Shown here: piece by piece, positions 17,253-26,198 of the stretch
How the letters are laid out: each line of letters opens with the position of its first letter
Position numbering within the stretch: position 1 is the stretch's first letter
Assembly: GCA_009779115.1 (NCBI GenBank)
Contig: WREX01000002.1
Coordinates: 1 to 60,473, forward strand
DNA length: 60,473 nt
Direction of reading: 5' to 3'
Origin: Propionibacteriaceae bacterium
GTDB lineage: Bacteria; Actinomycetota; Actinomycetes; Propionibacteriales; Propionibacteriaceae
Program-made: the position numbers and the translations under genes
Notes under the pieces: generated by a model
Seen by the model: the letters and a program-made list of their open reading frames with translations, nothing else
Database searches by the model: none
What the model was told of the DNA's origin: nothing

Positions 17253-18731
17253 TTATCTAACCACGTCAATCAAGGCCAGCTCTTGGTCATCTGGGGGCGT
17301 CACACGCACGCCTATCTCGTCGATATCAAGGGTCGACGGATACAGCGGCCCTCCCACCAGCCGATCACCGGGCCAATCCCTGACAAAGGCCAGGACGACT
17401 TCGCGCAGGTCCGCCTGAGCGCGATCGAAAAGGGCAGGATCCAGACCTGCGAGCATGGGGGCGTCGTGCCAGGCGGACCGGCCGCCGAACAGGAACGGCA
17501 GGACCATGCAGTGCGGCGACCCCAACTCGGGCACCAGGCTGCGTACCCCGAAACGCACCACCTTCACAGTGGTGCCCGAAGCCGCCGCGGCTCGTGCGAT
17601 TTGCAGGGCTGGCAAGCGGAATTGATGCAGGGTGGACAGATCGACAACCCGGCGGTACGGCGATGTCACCCCGCGCCTGATCGTCAGATAAGCTGCCACG
17701 TCCGAGGGTTTGGTGAAGTGCTGGGCAGTGAAATCATCCACGTACGCCGACGTGAAGCGCTCCCGGGGCGCCCCCTGCAGGAATGCCGCCGCCTCATCGG
17801 TGCTGGTGAGCACGAGCAGATTGTTCAGGCCCAAGGCCGGCCCCGACAGGTCGTAGTCGGTCAGCCAGGGTGGCAGGTCGTCGCAGGCCGCCGGGGTGAA
17901 CGCCATACCGTTGCCCCGATAGCTGGCGGCAGCCGAGACCTGGGCATCGAGGATCCGCTCCACCGCGGTGTCGGATAAGTCGACCCGGCTGGCCTCATCG
18001 CCCAACCCCTCCAGAAACCCGGTTCGACGGGCCGCATCATCCTCACGGGAGAGCGGGTCGAGCCGGGGCAGGCTGATCAGGAGGGCTCTGGCGATGAGCC
18101 CAGCCAGGTCTGGCGTGGACGCCAATCCGTAGGCGTACCACGCTCCGGCTGAGTCACCCGACAGGGTCACATTGTCGGGATCTCCGCCGAAGAGTCGGAT
18201 GTTGGAGTGCACCCACCGCACTGCCCGTTTGAGGTCGCGGAAAGCTCGCGCGGACCCGGATGGATCGCCATCAGGCGAGATGGTGCCCAGGGCGCCCAGC
18301 CGGTAGTTGACACTCACCAGGACCACCTGGCCGTTGCACACCCAGTCCGCAGACGAGAACCACCGTGCCTCGCCCGATCCGGAGGTGAAAGCCCCGCCGG
18401 GGATGAAGACGATCACCGGCGCGCCGGTCACCCCCAGCGGGGCCTGGATGCGTACTGTGAAGGCGTCTTCACTCTGCCCTAACTCACCCAGCGCGACGCC
18501 GAGGAGTGCGTTGAGCATCCCAGGCCGCTGTGGGAAAGCGGCCGGCGTCATCTGAGCCTGGACCGGATCGGCCGACTCGCCGAACCGGGTTCCACTGGCG
18601 TAACACACTCCACGAAAGTCGGCCACGCCATCGACCACGGTGCCCGCGACCGGACCCAGCCCGGTGGCCACCTCGATCGTTTGACGAGGTGGGCTCGCGT
18701 TCGAGCTGGGTCCTGGCAGCGTGGCACTCAC
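17253..18731 (-). CDS. Carboxylesterase type B
   Basis: 492 aa alpha/beta-hydrolase of the esterase-lipase B family. The nucleophile elbow is GDSAG in LSGDSAGAWYAYG (about residue 195) and the oxyanion region is FIPGGAFTSGSG (normally HGG, here PGG). A late His lies in GSPHCMVLPF. It is encoded 9 bp after the Baeyer-Villiger monooxygenase. In the 4-hydroxyacetophenone pathway an esterase hydrolyses the ester made by the monooxygenase, and this gene is well placed for that role (inference). No signal peptide. Confidence 0.85.
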   Translation of the reverse strand: MSATLPGPSSNASPPRQTIEVATGLGPVAGTVVDGVADFRGVCYASGTRFGESADPVQAQMTPAAFPQRPGMLNALLGVALGELGQSEDAFTVRIQAPLGVTGAPVIVFIPGGAFTSGSGEARWFSSADWVCNGQVVLVSVNYRLGALGTISPDGDPSGSARAFRDLKRAVRWVHSNIRLFGGDPDNVTLSGDSAGAWYAYGLASTPDLAGLIARALLISLPRLDPLSREDDAARRTGFLEGLGDEASRVDLSDTAVERILDAQVSAAASYRGNGMAFTPAACDDLPPWLTDYDLSGPALGLNNLLVLTSTDEAAAFLQGAPRERFTSAYVDDFTAQHFTKPSDVAAYLTIRRGVTSPYRRVVDLSTLHQFRLPALQIARAAAASGTTVKVVRFGVRSLVPELGSPHCMVLPFLFGGRSAWHDAPMLAGLDPALFDRAQADLREVVLAFVRDWPGDRLVGGPLYPSTLDIDEIGVRVTPPDDQELALIDVVR

Positions 18732-18740
18732 CGGTGTCTC

Positions 18741-20714
18741 CTACAGGAACTCGTGGTCGTCGGGCTTGACCGTCTCGGTCACGTCCCAGTATTCGACATT
18801 GGTGTACGGCCAGATCTGCGAGACCCGGCCCGTGGCGTTCTGATACCAGGTGTGGACGTAGGGCTGGCCCCAGGCCATCCGCCGATTGGCGGAGTCGACC
18901 CAGGCCACGAACTGGTCGAAGGCCTCGGGACGTACATCGATTCCATGCGCTCCGCGGGCCAGTACCTCACGCATGGCCTTGATGGAGAACTCGGTGGCCC
19001 GCTCGATCATGAACAGCAGGCTGCCCGCAACCACGCCGCCGACATTGGGCCCGTAGAGCAGGAACAGGTTGGGGAATCCCGGGATTGACAAGCCGTTATA
19101 CGCCCGTGCGTCGCCGTTCCAGAAGTCGTGCAACTCGACCCCGCCACGTCCGACGACCTCGACACCATCCATGTAGTCCGAGGGACGAAATCCCGTGGCG
19201 AAGATGACCAGGTCGACCTTGTGCTCGACCCCGTCCTGGGTGACGATGCCGTCTTCGGTGAACTGTGCGACGGGGGAGGTCACCACGGTTGTCTGGGGAG
19301 CGCACAGAGCCGCCGCCCAGACATCGTTGTCGCGCAGCATCCGCTTGGCACCCGGCGGATAGCTGGGGATGGCCAGTTCCAGCAGTTCGGGACGTCCCTC
19401 GTACTGGACCCTCATCCGTCCGATCAATTCCTCGCGCACCTTCTGGTTGGTGGAGGATACGCTCAGCGGTGCGCCCTTCCAATCGTCTTCCATGGTGACA
19501 GTGTGGAAGCGCCCGGGGATGCCCGTCAGCGTGACCCACAGTCGATACCATTGCCCGTAGTGCGGGACCTTGCGGACCAGCCACGCGAAGGTGTCCGAGA
19601 CCGGTTCGTGGTACGCCGGGGTCGGCAGCATCCAGGGGGCGTGGCGCTGGAAGACGAGCAGTTCGGAAACGTCGTCGACGATGGCCGGTGCGATCTGGTA
19701 CGCACTGGCGCCCGTCCCGATGACGGCGACCTTCTTGCCCTTCCACGTGATGCCTTCACGCCACTGCGCCGAGTGAACAGTCTCACCCTTGAAGTCGGCC
19801 ATCCCCTCAATCTCGGGGATGTTGGCGATGTCGAGCTGGCCCAACCCGGAGATGATCGCGGAGAAACTCCGTTCGCGCTCGGCTCCGCTGGCGTCGCGTG
19901 TGGTGACACGCCACACGCAGGCTTGCTCGTCCCACACGGCCTTGATCAACCGGGTCGAGAACTCGATCTTCTGGGTCAACCCGGCCCGGTCGGCCACCTG
20001 GCACAGATAGTCACAGATCTCGCCACCGGTCGCGAACTGATGCGGCCAGTCGGAGCGTTGGGCGAAGGAGTACGAATACCCGAAGGTCGGGGTGTCCAGA
20101 CGAACCCCGGGATAGCTGTTCTTCAGCCACGTGCCGCCGACGCCGTCCGTAGCCTCGATCATCGTGAACGGCAATCCGGTTTGGCTCAGCCGGTAACCAG
20201 CGGCGATTCCGCCCACTCCGGCGCCGACCACGAGGACCTCGAAGTCGGATGCGCCGGGCAGGTCGCCCATGCTGCCGTCAGGGCGTCCACCCTTGTCAGG
20301 TGCGAGATCCAACTCGTGAATCAGCGAGGGGAGATACGTCTGGTCGCCATTGGACAAGAAGACCAGGATGGCGCGGGCATCAGCCTCGGAGAGGGTGTCC
20401 ACCGACGTGATCTTCTCGTCGCGCAGGCGCTTGAGAGCGTCGACGGCGACCGCGCGGCCCTTCTCCTGTTGGGCGGCGGTCATGCCACCATGCGGATGGT
20501 TCACCGTGTCGACCGGCGGCAGGGGGGGACGCAGGTCCTCGGTGAGGAAGGTGGTGTCGCGTGTGGCAGCCGCCAGGGCCGCCAAGAGCGCGGGCAGGTC
20601 GGCCTGGGCGGCGATCTGGCGCAGGAACTCGTCGGACTCCGTGATCGGTTCGGTCTGCGCCTTCCAGAAAACGTCGTCGAATCGGTCGGCGCCGGATGTG
20701 GTGATATCAGTCAT
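18741..20714 (-). CDS. Baeyer-Villiger flavin monooxygenase, 4-hydroxyacetophenone-monooxygenase type
   Basis: 657 aa. An N-terminal helical extension of about 140 residues (FLRQIAAQADLPALLAALAA..) is typical of the HAPMO/HapE branch. Next come the FAD motif VVGAGVGGIAAGYRL (near 157), the BVMO fingerprint FKGETVHSAQW (near 300) and the NADPH motif VIGTGASAYQI. Such enzymes insert oxygen next to a ketone using NADPH and O2, giving esters such as 4-hydroxyphenyl acetate from 4-hydroxyacetophenone. The esterase follows and a hydroxylase precedes it in the operon. The class is clear; the substrate is inferred. Confidence 0.88.
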   Translation of the reverse strand: MTDITTSGADRFDDVFWKAQTEPITESDEFLRQIAAQADLPALLAALAAATRDTTFLTEDLRPPLPPVDTVNHPHGGMTAAQQEKGRAVAVDALKRLRDEKITSVDTLSEADARAILVFLSNGDQTYLPSLIHELDLAPDKGGRPDGSMGDLPGASDFEVLVVGAGVGGIAAGYRLSQTGLPFTMIEATDGVGGTWLKNSYPGVRLDTPTFGYSYSFAQRSDWPHQFATGGEICDYLCQVADRAGLTQKIEFSTRLIKAVWDEQACVWRVTTRDASGAERERSFSAIISGLGQLDIANIPEIEGMADFKGETVHSAQWREGITWKGKKVAVIGTGASAYQIAPAIVDDVSELLVFQRHAPWMLPTPAYHEPVSDTFAWLVRKVPHYGQWYRLWVTLTGIPGRFHTVTMEDDWKGAPLSVSSTNQKVREELIGRMRVQYEGRPELLELAIPSYPPGAKRMLRDNDVWAAALCAPQTTVVTSPVAQFTEDGIVTQDGVEHKVDLVIFATGFRPSDYMDGVEVVGRGGVELHDFWNGDARAYNGLSIPGFPNLFLLYGPNVGGVVAGSLLFMIERATEFSIKAMREVLARGAHGIDVRPEAFDQFVAWVDSANRRMAWGQPYVHTWYQNATGRVSQIWPYTNVEYWDVTETVKPDDHEFL

Positions 20715-20725
20715 GTGGGTCCTCC

Positions 20726-22360
20726 TCAGTTCGAAGATTGATAGGTGTGGGGGCTGGGTTGGTGATGCTGCGGCCGGACGAACGAACGAAGCGTCTCACG
20801 GGCGACGGTGTCGTTCTCAGCGGTGAACACTGCGGCGACGTACCGGTCGGGGCGGATCACCAGATAGTGGGTCGTCTTGAGTTGCTGCGCCGGCTTGGCC
20901 ACCCACCCGGTCAGGTCGACCAGATCGGATGCGCCGAGGGTGGCATTGGTGCCCAGTGGCCGCAACCGCCATGTCACCGCGCACAAGTCTGTCCAGTACG
21001 GATCCACGATGCTCCACGGATCAGACAGTGTCGGTCCGAGGGCCAGCAGCCCCCAGTCGTCGCCGAGCCGGGCGTCCAAGCCAGTCTGGACGCCGTCGGC
21101 CCCGCTGACCTGGGGCTGGGGGAGTGACTTGCCCACCAACGTCGCCAACTCCTTGTCGACGTCCTCCGCAGGTGGGGCGGCCACGCCGTCCTTGTAGTCG
21201 GGCAGCGAGATGAACCGCATGTCGGACAGATACTGGTGGGCTGGGGGCACGAGCTTGGCCAGGCTGAACAAGACATCGCGCGCGATCGGCGCGACTTTGC
21301 CGGCGGCCATGACGACAGATCCAGTACGATGCGAAATGTTGACCATCTTGGCGCCATGGGTGCGTCGTTCCGTGGAATAACTATCGAGCAGTTTGTTCGT
21401 CGCCCGCCCGCGTACGGCCTCCAGAATCTTCCACGAAGCGTTCATCGCGTCGCGCATGCCGGAGTTGAGCCCCTGCCCGGAGAAGGGGGGCATCAGGTGG
21501 GCGGCATCACCGATCAGGAAGACCCGGTCCACCCGATAGTCGCGCGCCACCCGCTGATGGGCGAGGTAGACATTGGCCCGGCGGATGTCCTCAGGCTTCA
21601 GGTTCGGCTGCCAACGGCGCACCAACTGGGCCACACCCTCAGGGCTGGTCATCGCCGTGGCGTCCTCGTTCTTGAACAGCATATATTCCAGACGCAAACG
21701 ACCCTTTGTGCCGGGAACCATCACGTACGGGCGCTCGCCGTCGCCGTGGAATTCGGCGTACGGAGTACGTCCCCCGGGTACATTCAACAAGTCGATGACG
21801 ATCCAGCGCTCGGGCTGGGTGGACCCCAGCAGCGGGATGTCGAGCGCCGAGCGCACGAAGCTCTTCCCGCCGTCGGCTGCGACCAACCAACTGGACCGCA
21901 AGTCCTGTGAGGCCCCGGAGGGTGTGGTGACGCTCACCGTGACCCCATCCCCATCCTGGCTGATGGCCGTCGCGCGTGTGCCAGTGAGGAAGGTCAATTG
22001 CGGGGTGGCAAGCGCCTTGTCCCACAGCAACTGCTCCATGACGGGCTGGTCGAATTGCGACTTGGCCGGGTGTCCGGTCTTCGAAGGGACCGGCTTGGAC
22101 GTGGCCAACAACCGGTCGTTCAAGCCGAAATACTTCGCCCCGGTGTCCAGGTAGGAGTCGGCTTCGAGTTCTTCCGCCAGTCCCAAACGGTCGAGAGTAC
22201 GCAGTGCCTCGGCCACGATGCTGATCGCGCGAGGCATGTCGCCCGGCTTGTCCATGACTTCGACCACCGCCACACGGGCGCCTCCTTTGGCCAGGAGCAG
22301 CGCAGCAGTCAGACCGATCGGACCGGCGCCAATGACCGTAACATCGTACGTATTGTTCAT
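20726..22360 (-). CDS. FAD-dependent phenol-type hydroxylase (MhpA-like)
   Basis: 544 aa group-A flavoprotein monooxygenase. GAGPIGLTAALLLAKGG (near 11-27) binds the ADP of FAD, ADGGKSFVRSAL is the DG motif, and LIGDAAHLMPPFSGQGLNSG is the GD motif binding the FAD ribityl. The C-terminal thioredoxin-like domain matches the MhpA/phenol hydroxylase subgroup. It would ortho-hydroxylate a phenolic product, preparing it for ring opening. Start 2 bp from the end of the upstream FAH-family gene. Confidence 0.85.
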   Translation of the reverse strand: MNNTYDVTVIGAGPIGLTAALLLAKGGARVAVVEVMDKPGDMPRAISIVAEALRTLDRLGLAEELEADSYLDTGAKYFGLNDRLLATSKPVPSKTGHPAKSQFDQPVMEQLLWDKALATPQLTFLTGTRATAISQDGDGVTVSVTTPSGASQDLRSSWLVAADGGKSFVRSALDIPLLGSTQPERWIVIDLLNVPGGRTPYAEFHGDGERPYVMVPGTKGRLRLEYMLFKNEDATAMTSPEGVAQLVRRWQPNLKPEDIRRANVYLAHQRVARDYRVDRVFLIGDAAHLMPPFSGQGLNSGMRDAMNASWKILEAVRGRATNKLLDSYSTERRTHGAKMVNISHRTGSVVMAAGKVAPIARDVLFSLAKLVPPAHQYLSDMRFISLPDYKDGVAAPPAEDVDKELATLVGKSLPQPQVSGADGVQTGLDARLGDDWGLLALGPTLSDPWSIVDPYWTDLCAVTWRLRPLGTNATLGASDLVDLTGWVAKPAQQLKTTHYLVIRPDRYVAAVFTAENDTVARETLRSFVRPQHHQPSPHTYQSSN

Positions 22361-22362
22361 AG

Positions 22363-23220
22363 CTATCCCTTTCTACTATCAGCGACGAGAGTGTTACGCA
22401 GGGTCCCCAATCCGGTGGCCTCGATCTCCACCACGTCGCCTGGGGCGAGGAAGGTGGGAGGCTCCATGAACGCCCCGACCCCGCCGGGGGTTCCCGTGAC
22501 GATCACATCCCCGGGCGCCAGCGCGGTGAATGCGGTGACGTACTCGATGATCGCCGGAATGTCGAAGATCAGGTCAGCGAGCAAAGCGTGCTGGCGGATT
22601 TCCCCGTTGACCCGAGTCTGCAACACAACCTTGTCGATGTCTCCCATGTCGCTGGATGGGACGAAGTACGGCCCGAACGGCCCCGACGCGGGGAAGTTCT
22701 TTCCGGGTGTCCACTGTCCGGTGTGGCGCTGCCAGTCGCGGGCGCTGAGATCGTTGAACAAGGCGTAGCCCGACACCGCAGACCAGGCAGTGTCTCTGGT
22801 CGCCTGGTGGATGTGCTGGCCGATGACGATGGCGACTTCCCCCTCATAGTCGTACATCTGGCAAACTGCCGGGATCGGGATCTGCTGTCCGTGGGCCGCG
22901 ACCGTGTCGGCGAACCGGAGGAACACCGTGGGATGGGTGGCCTCGACCCGGCCAGTTTCTTCGCGGTGGCTGCGGTAGTTGACGCCGATGCAGACCACTT
23001 TGCCTGGGTTGTGGATCAGCGGCAGGAAGGTGGTGCCGTCCTCGGGCTGGGTCGGTGCGCCGGCCAGGCTGACCGGGCTCGCGAACACCCCAGAACTGAC
23101 AGCATCTTTCAGGGTCGGGGCCACACCTGAGCCGCTCGGGCCGAGATCATGCAAGAATCCATCGGTGTGGGCGCCCCACGTGGGCCTGCCCCCGGAGCCG
23201 AAAAAACTGGCGTATTGCAT
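22363..23220 (-). CDS. Fumarylacetoacetate hydrolase family protein
   Basis: 285 aa from ATG 23220, preceded by GGAGG. The open frame extends 20 codons upstream without support. The metal-binding pattern DYEGEVAIVIG ... LFNDLSARDWQ and the TGTPGGVGAF loop are FAH-family. Members hydrolyse or decarboxylate ring-cleavage products (fumarylpyruvate, acylpyruvates, 2-oxo-hept-3-enedioate). First gene of the operon running to the esterase at 17253. Confidence 0.87.
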   Translation of the reverse strand: MQYASFFGSGGRPTWGAHTDGFLHDLGPSGSGVAPTLKDAVSSGVFASPVSLAGAPTQPEDGTTFLPLIHNPGKVVCIGVNYRSHREETGRVEATHPTVFLRFADTVAAHGQQIPIPAVCQMYDYEGEVAIVIGQHIHQATRDTAWSAVSGYALFNDLSARDWQRHTGQWTPGKNFPASGPFGPYFVPSSDMGDIDKVVLQTRVNGEIRQHALLADLIFDIPAIIEYVTAFTALAPGDVIVTGTPGGVGAFMEPPTFLAPGDVVEIEATGLGTLRNTLVADSRKG

Positions 23221-23267
23221 GCCAAACCTCCTTGTCATGTGTATATCTGAAAGGCCGAGAACCGAAT

Positions 23268-23278
23268 GGACAATGTCC
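23268..23278. promoter_or_regulatory. Palindromic operator-like site before the FAH-operon
   Basis: GGACAATGTCC is an interrupted palindrome 48 bp upstream of the operon start. It resembles GACATTTGTC in the MFS promoter, so the two could be sites of the same regulator, perhaps the nearby FCD-GntR protein. Confidence 0.35.
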
Positions 23279-23356
23279 AAGCATCGACGGATAAATATAT
23301 TATTTGCCTCAGATTACATCATCTCAGAGAAGATGTGAAGCACCTTGTCCTGATGT

Positions 23357-23468
23357 CATGATCAAGAGTCCAGACCAAGACGGGAGGCAGCAGGTGGCTG
23401 ACCAGACAACTAGAGATGCTCATCTCGACATGATCAAGAGTCCAGGCCAAGACAGCAGGCAGCAGGGG
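23357..23468. repeat. Pair of 40-bp direct repeats
   Basis: The unit beginning CATGATCAAGAGTCCAG starts at 23357 and again at 23429 (period 72 bp) with few differences. It lies between the divergent FAH operon and the 3' end of the GntR gene. No coding potential seen. Confidence 0.8.
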
Positions 23469-23484
23469 ATCGATGAATCCGGGC

Positions 23485-24192
23485 TCAATCGTCGTTGTCG
23501 TCGCCCTGATGGTCCCCGGCGTGCAAGACCCCGCTGGCAATGATGACCTTCAAACTCTTGGAGTAATGCTCGCGCAACAGTTGCCCGGCCTTCACGGTGT
23601 CGCGGGCGAGGGTGGCGTTGAGAATCCCGGTGTGCTCGGACGCGACATTGCGCATCACGGCTTCATGGGTGGATGCGGCCAACTGCCGATAAAACAGTGT
23701 GATGTCCGCCAGGGTCTTGGCCAAGCTCTTCAGATGGTCGAGCCCGCACGGTTCGAGCAGCATGGCGTGGAACAGGGAGTGGGCATCCGACCAGGTCGTC
23801 GCGATGCGATCCGGTGACAAGTTGCGCCGCGGCGTGCCTTCCATCATGTGGTGGGCGGCGATCAGTTGCGACTCCCAGGCCAGGTCACCTCGCTCGATGG
23901 CCAATGCGATGCCGAACTCTTCCACCCGGCACCGCAATTCGGTCAGGTCGGTCAGTTCGGTCGCGCCGAGGTCGGTCACGAAGAAACCACGATTGGGTTT
24001 CAGTTGCACCAGCCAGTCCCCGGCCAGATGCGACAATGCCTCACGCGCTACCGTGGTTGAGGTATTGTAACGCTCCGACAGGGGCCTGACGCTGAGCTTC
24101 GCGCCGGCAGGCCACGTCACCGCCAAGATGTCGGTTCGTAGTCGATTCCCCACTTCGGCGGTGATAGTCTCTGAGTCTGGTCGCCTTGCCAC
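23485..24192 (-). CDS. GntR-family regulator, FCD subfamily
   Basis: 235 aa. The winged helix is N-terminal (LSVRPLSERYNTSTTVAREALSHL, near 33-56). The C-terminal all-helical FCD ligand domain has metal/ligand residues in SDAHSLFHAMLL (near 135) and SEHTGILNATLARD (near 195). FCD regulators usually repress catabolic genes and are released by a carboxylate intermediate. It is divergent from the thiolase/CoA-transferase operon across a 105-bp very AT-rich gap and adjacent to the FAH operon, so it probably governs both. Confidence 0.87.
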   Translation of the reverse strand: MARRPDSETITAEVGNRLRTDILAVTWPAGAKLSVRPLSERYNTSTTVAREALSHLAGDWLVQLKPNRGFFVTDLGATELTDLTELRCRVEEFGIALAIERGDLAWESQLIAAHHMMEGTPRRNLSPDRIATTWSDAHSLFHAMLLEPCGLDHLKSLAKTLADITLFYRQLAASTHEAVMRNVASEHTGILNATLARDTVKAGQLLREHYSKSLKVIIASGVLHAGDHQGDDNDD

Positions 24193-24297
24193 ACGGACAG
24201 TATACTAGGTTCGAGAATGTTTAAACCAAATAAAAAAATATTATTAGAATTAACTTTTAAAAAAACATTATCGTGAAGATATCTGAAAGAGGCGCAG
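24193..24297. promoter_or_regulatory. AT-rich divergent promoter region
   Basis: The gap contains GTATAC near 24201, a long A/T run (24225-24267) and ATATCTGAAAG (24279-24289). The last motif also occurs at 23243-23253 before the FAH operon. Strong base-composition contrast with the flanking genes; likely carries both promoters and GntR operators. Confidence 0.45.
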
Positions 24298-25509
24298 ATG
24301 GCGACAGCTTTTGTCTATGCGGCAGTACGGACCCCCTTCGCACGAGCGGGAGGCGCTCTCGCCACTGTCCGCCCCGACGACCTGGCGGCCCACGCTATCA
24401 CAGCCCTCTTGGCCACAGTGCCCGATCTTCCACCTGACAAGGTCGGTGACGTCATTTGGGGCCTCGCCAACGGTGCCGGTGAGGACAATCGCAACGTGGC
24501 CCGGATGGCCAGCCTGCTCGCGGGTCTGCCGGTGTCCGTGCCGGGGACCACGGTCAATCGCCTGTGCGGTTCCTCCCTCGACGCTGCCATCGCCGCCTCC
24601 CGGGCGATCGAGACCGGCGATGCCGATATCGTTCTCACCGGGGGAGTCGAATCGATGAGCCGTGCCCCCTGGGTCTTGCCCAAACCGGACCGGGCCTTTC
24701 CGCTCAACGACATGACCGCTGTGTCGACCGCCCTCGGCTGGCGGTTGGTCAACCCCCGGATGCCGGTGGAGTGGACGGTCTCCTTGGGAGAAGCCAACGA
24801 AGATTTAGCCCAGGACTATGGCATCTCCCGCGAGCGCCAGGACGAGTTCGCGGCCCGCTCCCACCACCTCGCGTCCCAGGCCTGGGACGACGGCTTCTAC
24901 GACGATCTCGTAGCCCCGGTGACCGTCCCCCAACGTCGCGGCGACCCAGTCATTGTCAGTCGCGATGAGACAGTACGCCCAAGTACGACGCCAACCGCCC
25001 TTGCCGCACTCCCGGCCTCCTTCCGGCCAGGCGGCACGATCACCGCCGGAAACGCGTCACCCCTGAACGACGGCGCAGCCGCTGTCCTGCTGGGTTCCCA
25101 ATCTGCCGCCGAGATCATCGGCGCTGCCCCTCTGGCCCGGATCGCCGGTCGCGGTGTCATGGCCGTCGAACCCCAGCGCTTCTCCATCGCCCCCGTCGAA
25201 GCCGCCAACCGCGCCCTGGCGAAGGCCGGGATCTCCTGGTCCGATGTGGGCGCTGTCGAGTTGAACGAAGCTTTCGCCGTCCAGTCCATCGCCTGTGTCG
25301 ACGCCTGGCCGATCGATCCCGAGATCGTCAACACCCGCGGCGGAGCGATTGCCATCGGCCATCCTTTAGGCGCGTCGGGAGCCCGCCTGTTGGGCACGCT
25401 AGCCGCAGTCTTGCGAGAACGCGGCGAGCGATGGGGAGTCGCAGCCCTGTGCATCGGTGTGGGCCAAGGACTGGCTGTCGTCCTTCAGAATTGCGAGACG
25501 ACCTCGTGA
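24298..25509 (+). CDS. Acetyl-CoA acyltransferase / beta-ketoadipyl-CoA thiolase
   Basis: 403 aa. Thiolase motifs: nucleophile Cys in NRLCGSSLDA (near 90), NEAFAVQS, GHPLGASGAR and the C-terminal CIGVGQG carrying the second Cys. Degradative thiolases (PcaF type) split 3-oxoadipyl-CoA into succinyl-CoA and acetyl-CoA. The two following genes encode a CoA-transferase able to supply the CoA ester, and the stop overlaps the next start as GTGA. Confidence 0.88.
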   Translation: MATAFVYAAVRTPFARAGGALATVRPDDLAAHAITALLATVPDLPPDKVGDVIWGLANGAGEDNRNVARMASLLAGLPVSVPGTTVNRLCGSSLDAAIAASRAIETGDADIVLTGGVESMSRAPWVLPKPDRAFPLNDMTAVSTALGWRLVNPRMPVEWTVSLGEANEDLAQDYGISRERQDEFAARSHHLASQAWDDGFYDDLVAPVTVPQRRGDPVIVSRDETVRPSTTPTALAALPASFRPGGTITAGNASPLNDGAAAVLLGSQSAAEIIGAAPLARIAGRGVMAVEPQRFSIAPVEAANRALAKAGISWSDVGAVELNEAFAVQSIACVDAWPIDPEIVNTRGGAIAIGHPLGASGARLLGTLAAVLRERGERWGVAALCIGVGQGLAVVLQNCETTS

Positions 25510-26198
25510 GCCCGTTGACAACGACCGACCCAGCCCAGGCGGTGGCGGGAATCGAAGACGGATCGACCATCTTGGTCGGCGGATTCGGCATGGCGGGGAT
25601 GCCCGTCGAACTGATCGACGCGTTGATCGTTCAGGGAGCGAGCGACCTGACGATCGTGTCGAACAACGCGGGCAACGGCGACACCGGACTCGCGGCCCTA
25701 CTCGGAGCCGGACGGGTACGCAAGGTCATATGTTCGTTTCCACGACAGGTTGACTCCTACATTTTCGATGGTCTCTACCGAGCTGGCAAGCTCGAACTAG
25801 AACTCGTGCCCCAAGGCAACTTGGCCGAGCGGATGCGTGCAGCCGGCGCCGGGATCGGAGCCTTCTTCTGCCCGACAGCCGTCGGCACCCTGCTGGCCGA
25901 AGGCAAGGAGACCCGCGTGATCGATGGGCGCACCTACGTCCTGGAGTACCCCATCCGCGGTGACTACGCGCTGATCAGCGCCGAGACCGCCGACGCCGCG
26001 GGCAACCTTGTCTACCGCAGGACCGCCCGCAATTTCGGGCCGGTCATGGCGACAGCCGCTCGCCAGACGATCGTTCAAGTTCGCCGCACCGTCCCACTGG
26101 GCGGGATCGACCCGGAGGTGGTCGTCACCCCCGGAATCTACGTACGCCGCGTCCTGGACTTGTCAGGAAACACCACGACGGATTCAGGTGCGAGATGA
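25506..26198 (+). CDS. 3-oxoacid CoA-transferase subunit A
   Basis: 230 aa from GTG 25506, chosen because it overlaps the thiolase stop by 4 bp; upstream frame is thiolase shadow. The family-I CoA-transferase alpha signature GGFGMAGMPVELIDAL lies near residue 27, with SNNAGNG downstream. It binds CoA and pairs with subunit B to activate a 3-oxo acid (such as 3-oxoadipate) using succinyl-CoA. Confidence 0.87.
   Translation: MSPLTTTDPAQAVAGIEDGSTILVGGFGMAGMPVELIDALIVQGASDLTIVSNNAGNGDTGLAALLGAGRVRKVICSFPRQVDSYIFDGLYRAGKLELELVPQGNLAERMRAAGAGIGAFFCPTAVGTLLAEGKETRVIDGRTYVLEYPIRGDYALISAETADAAGNLVYRRTARNFGPVMATAARQTIVQVRRTVPLGGIDPEVVVTPGIYVRRVLDLSGNTTTDSGAR

Noticed and set aside
19128..20741. Long plus-strand ORF (537 codons) opposite the Baeyer-Villiger gene
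   Set aside because: Mirror of a strongly conserved minus-strand flavoprotein; composition is His/Arg/Gly-rich without motifs and no ribosome binding site. High-GC antisense artefact.
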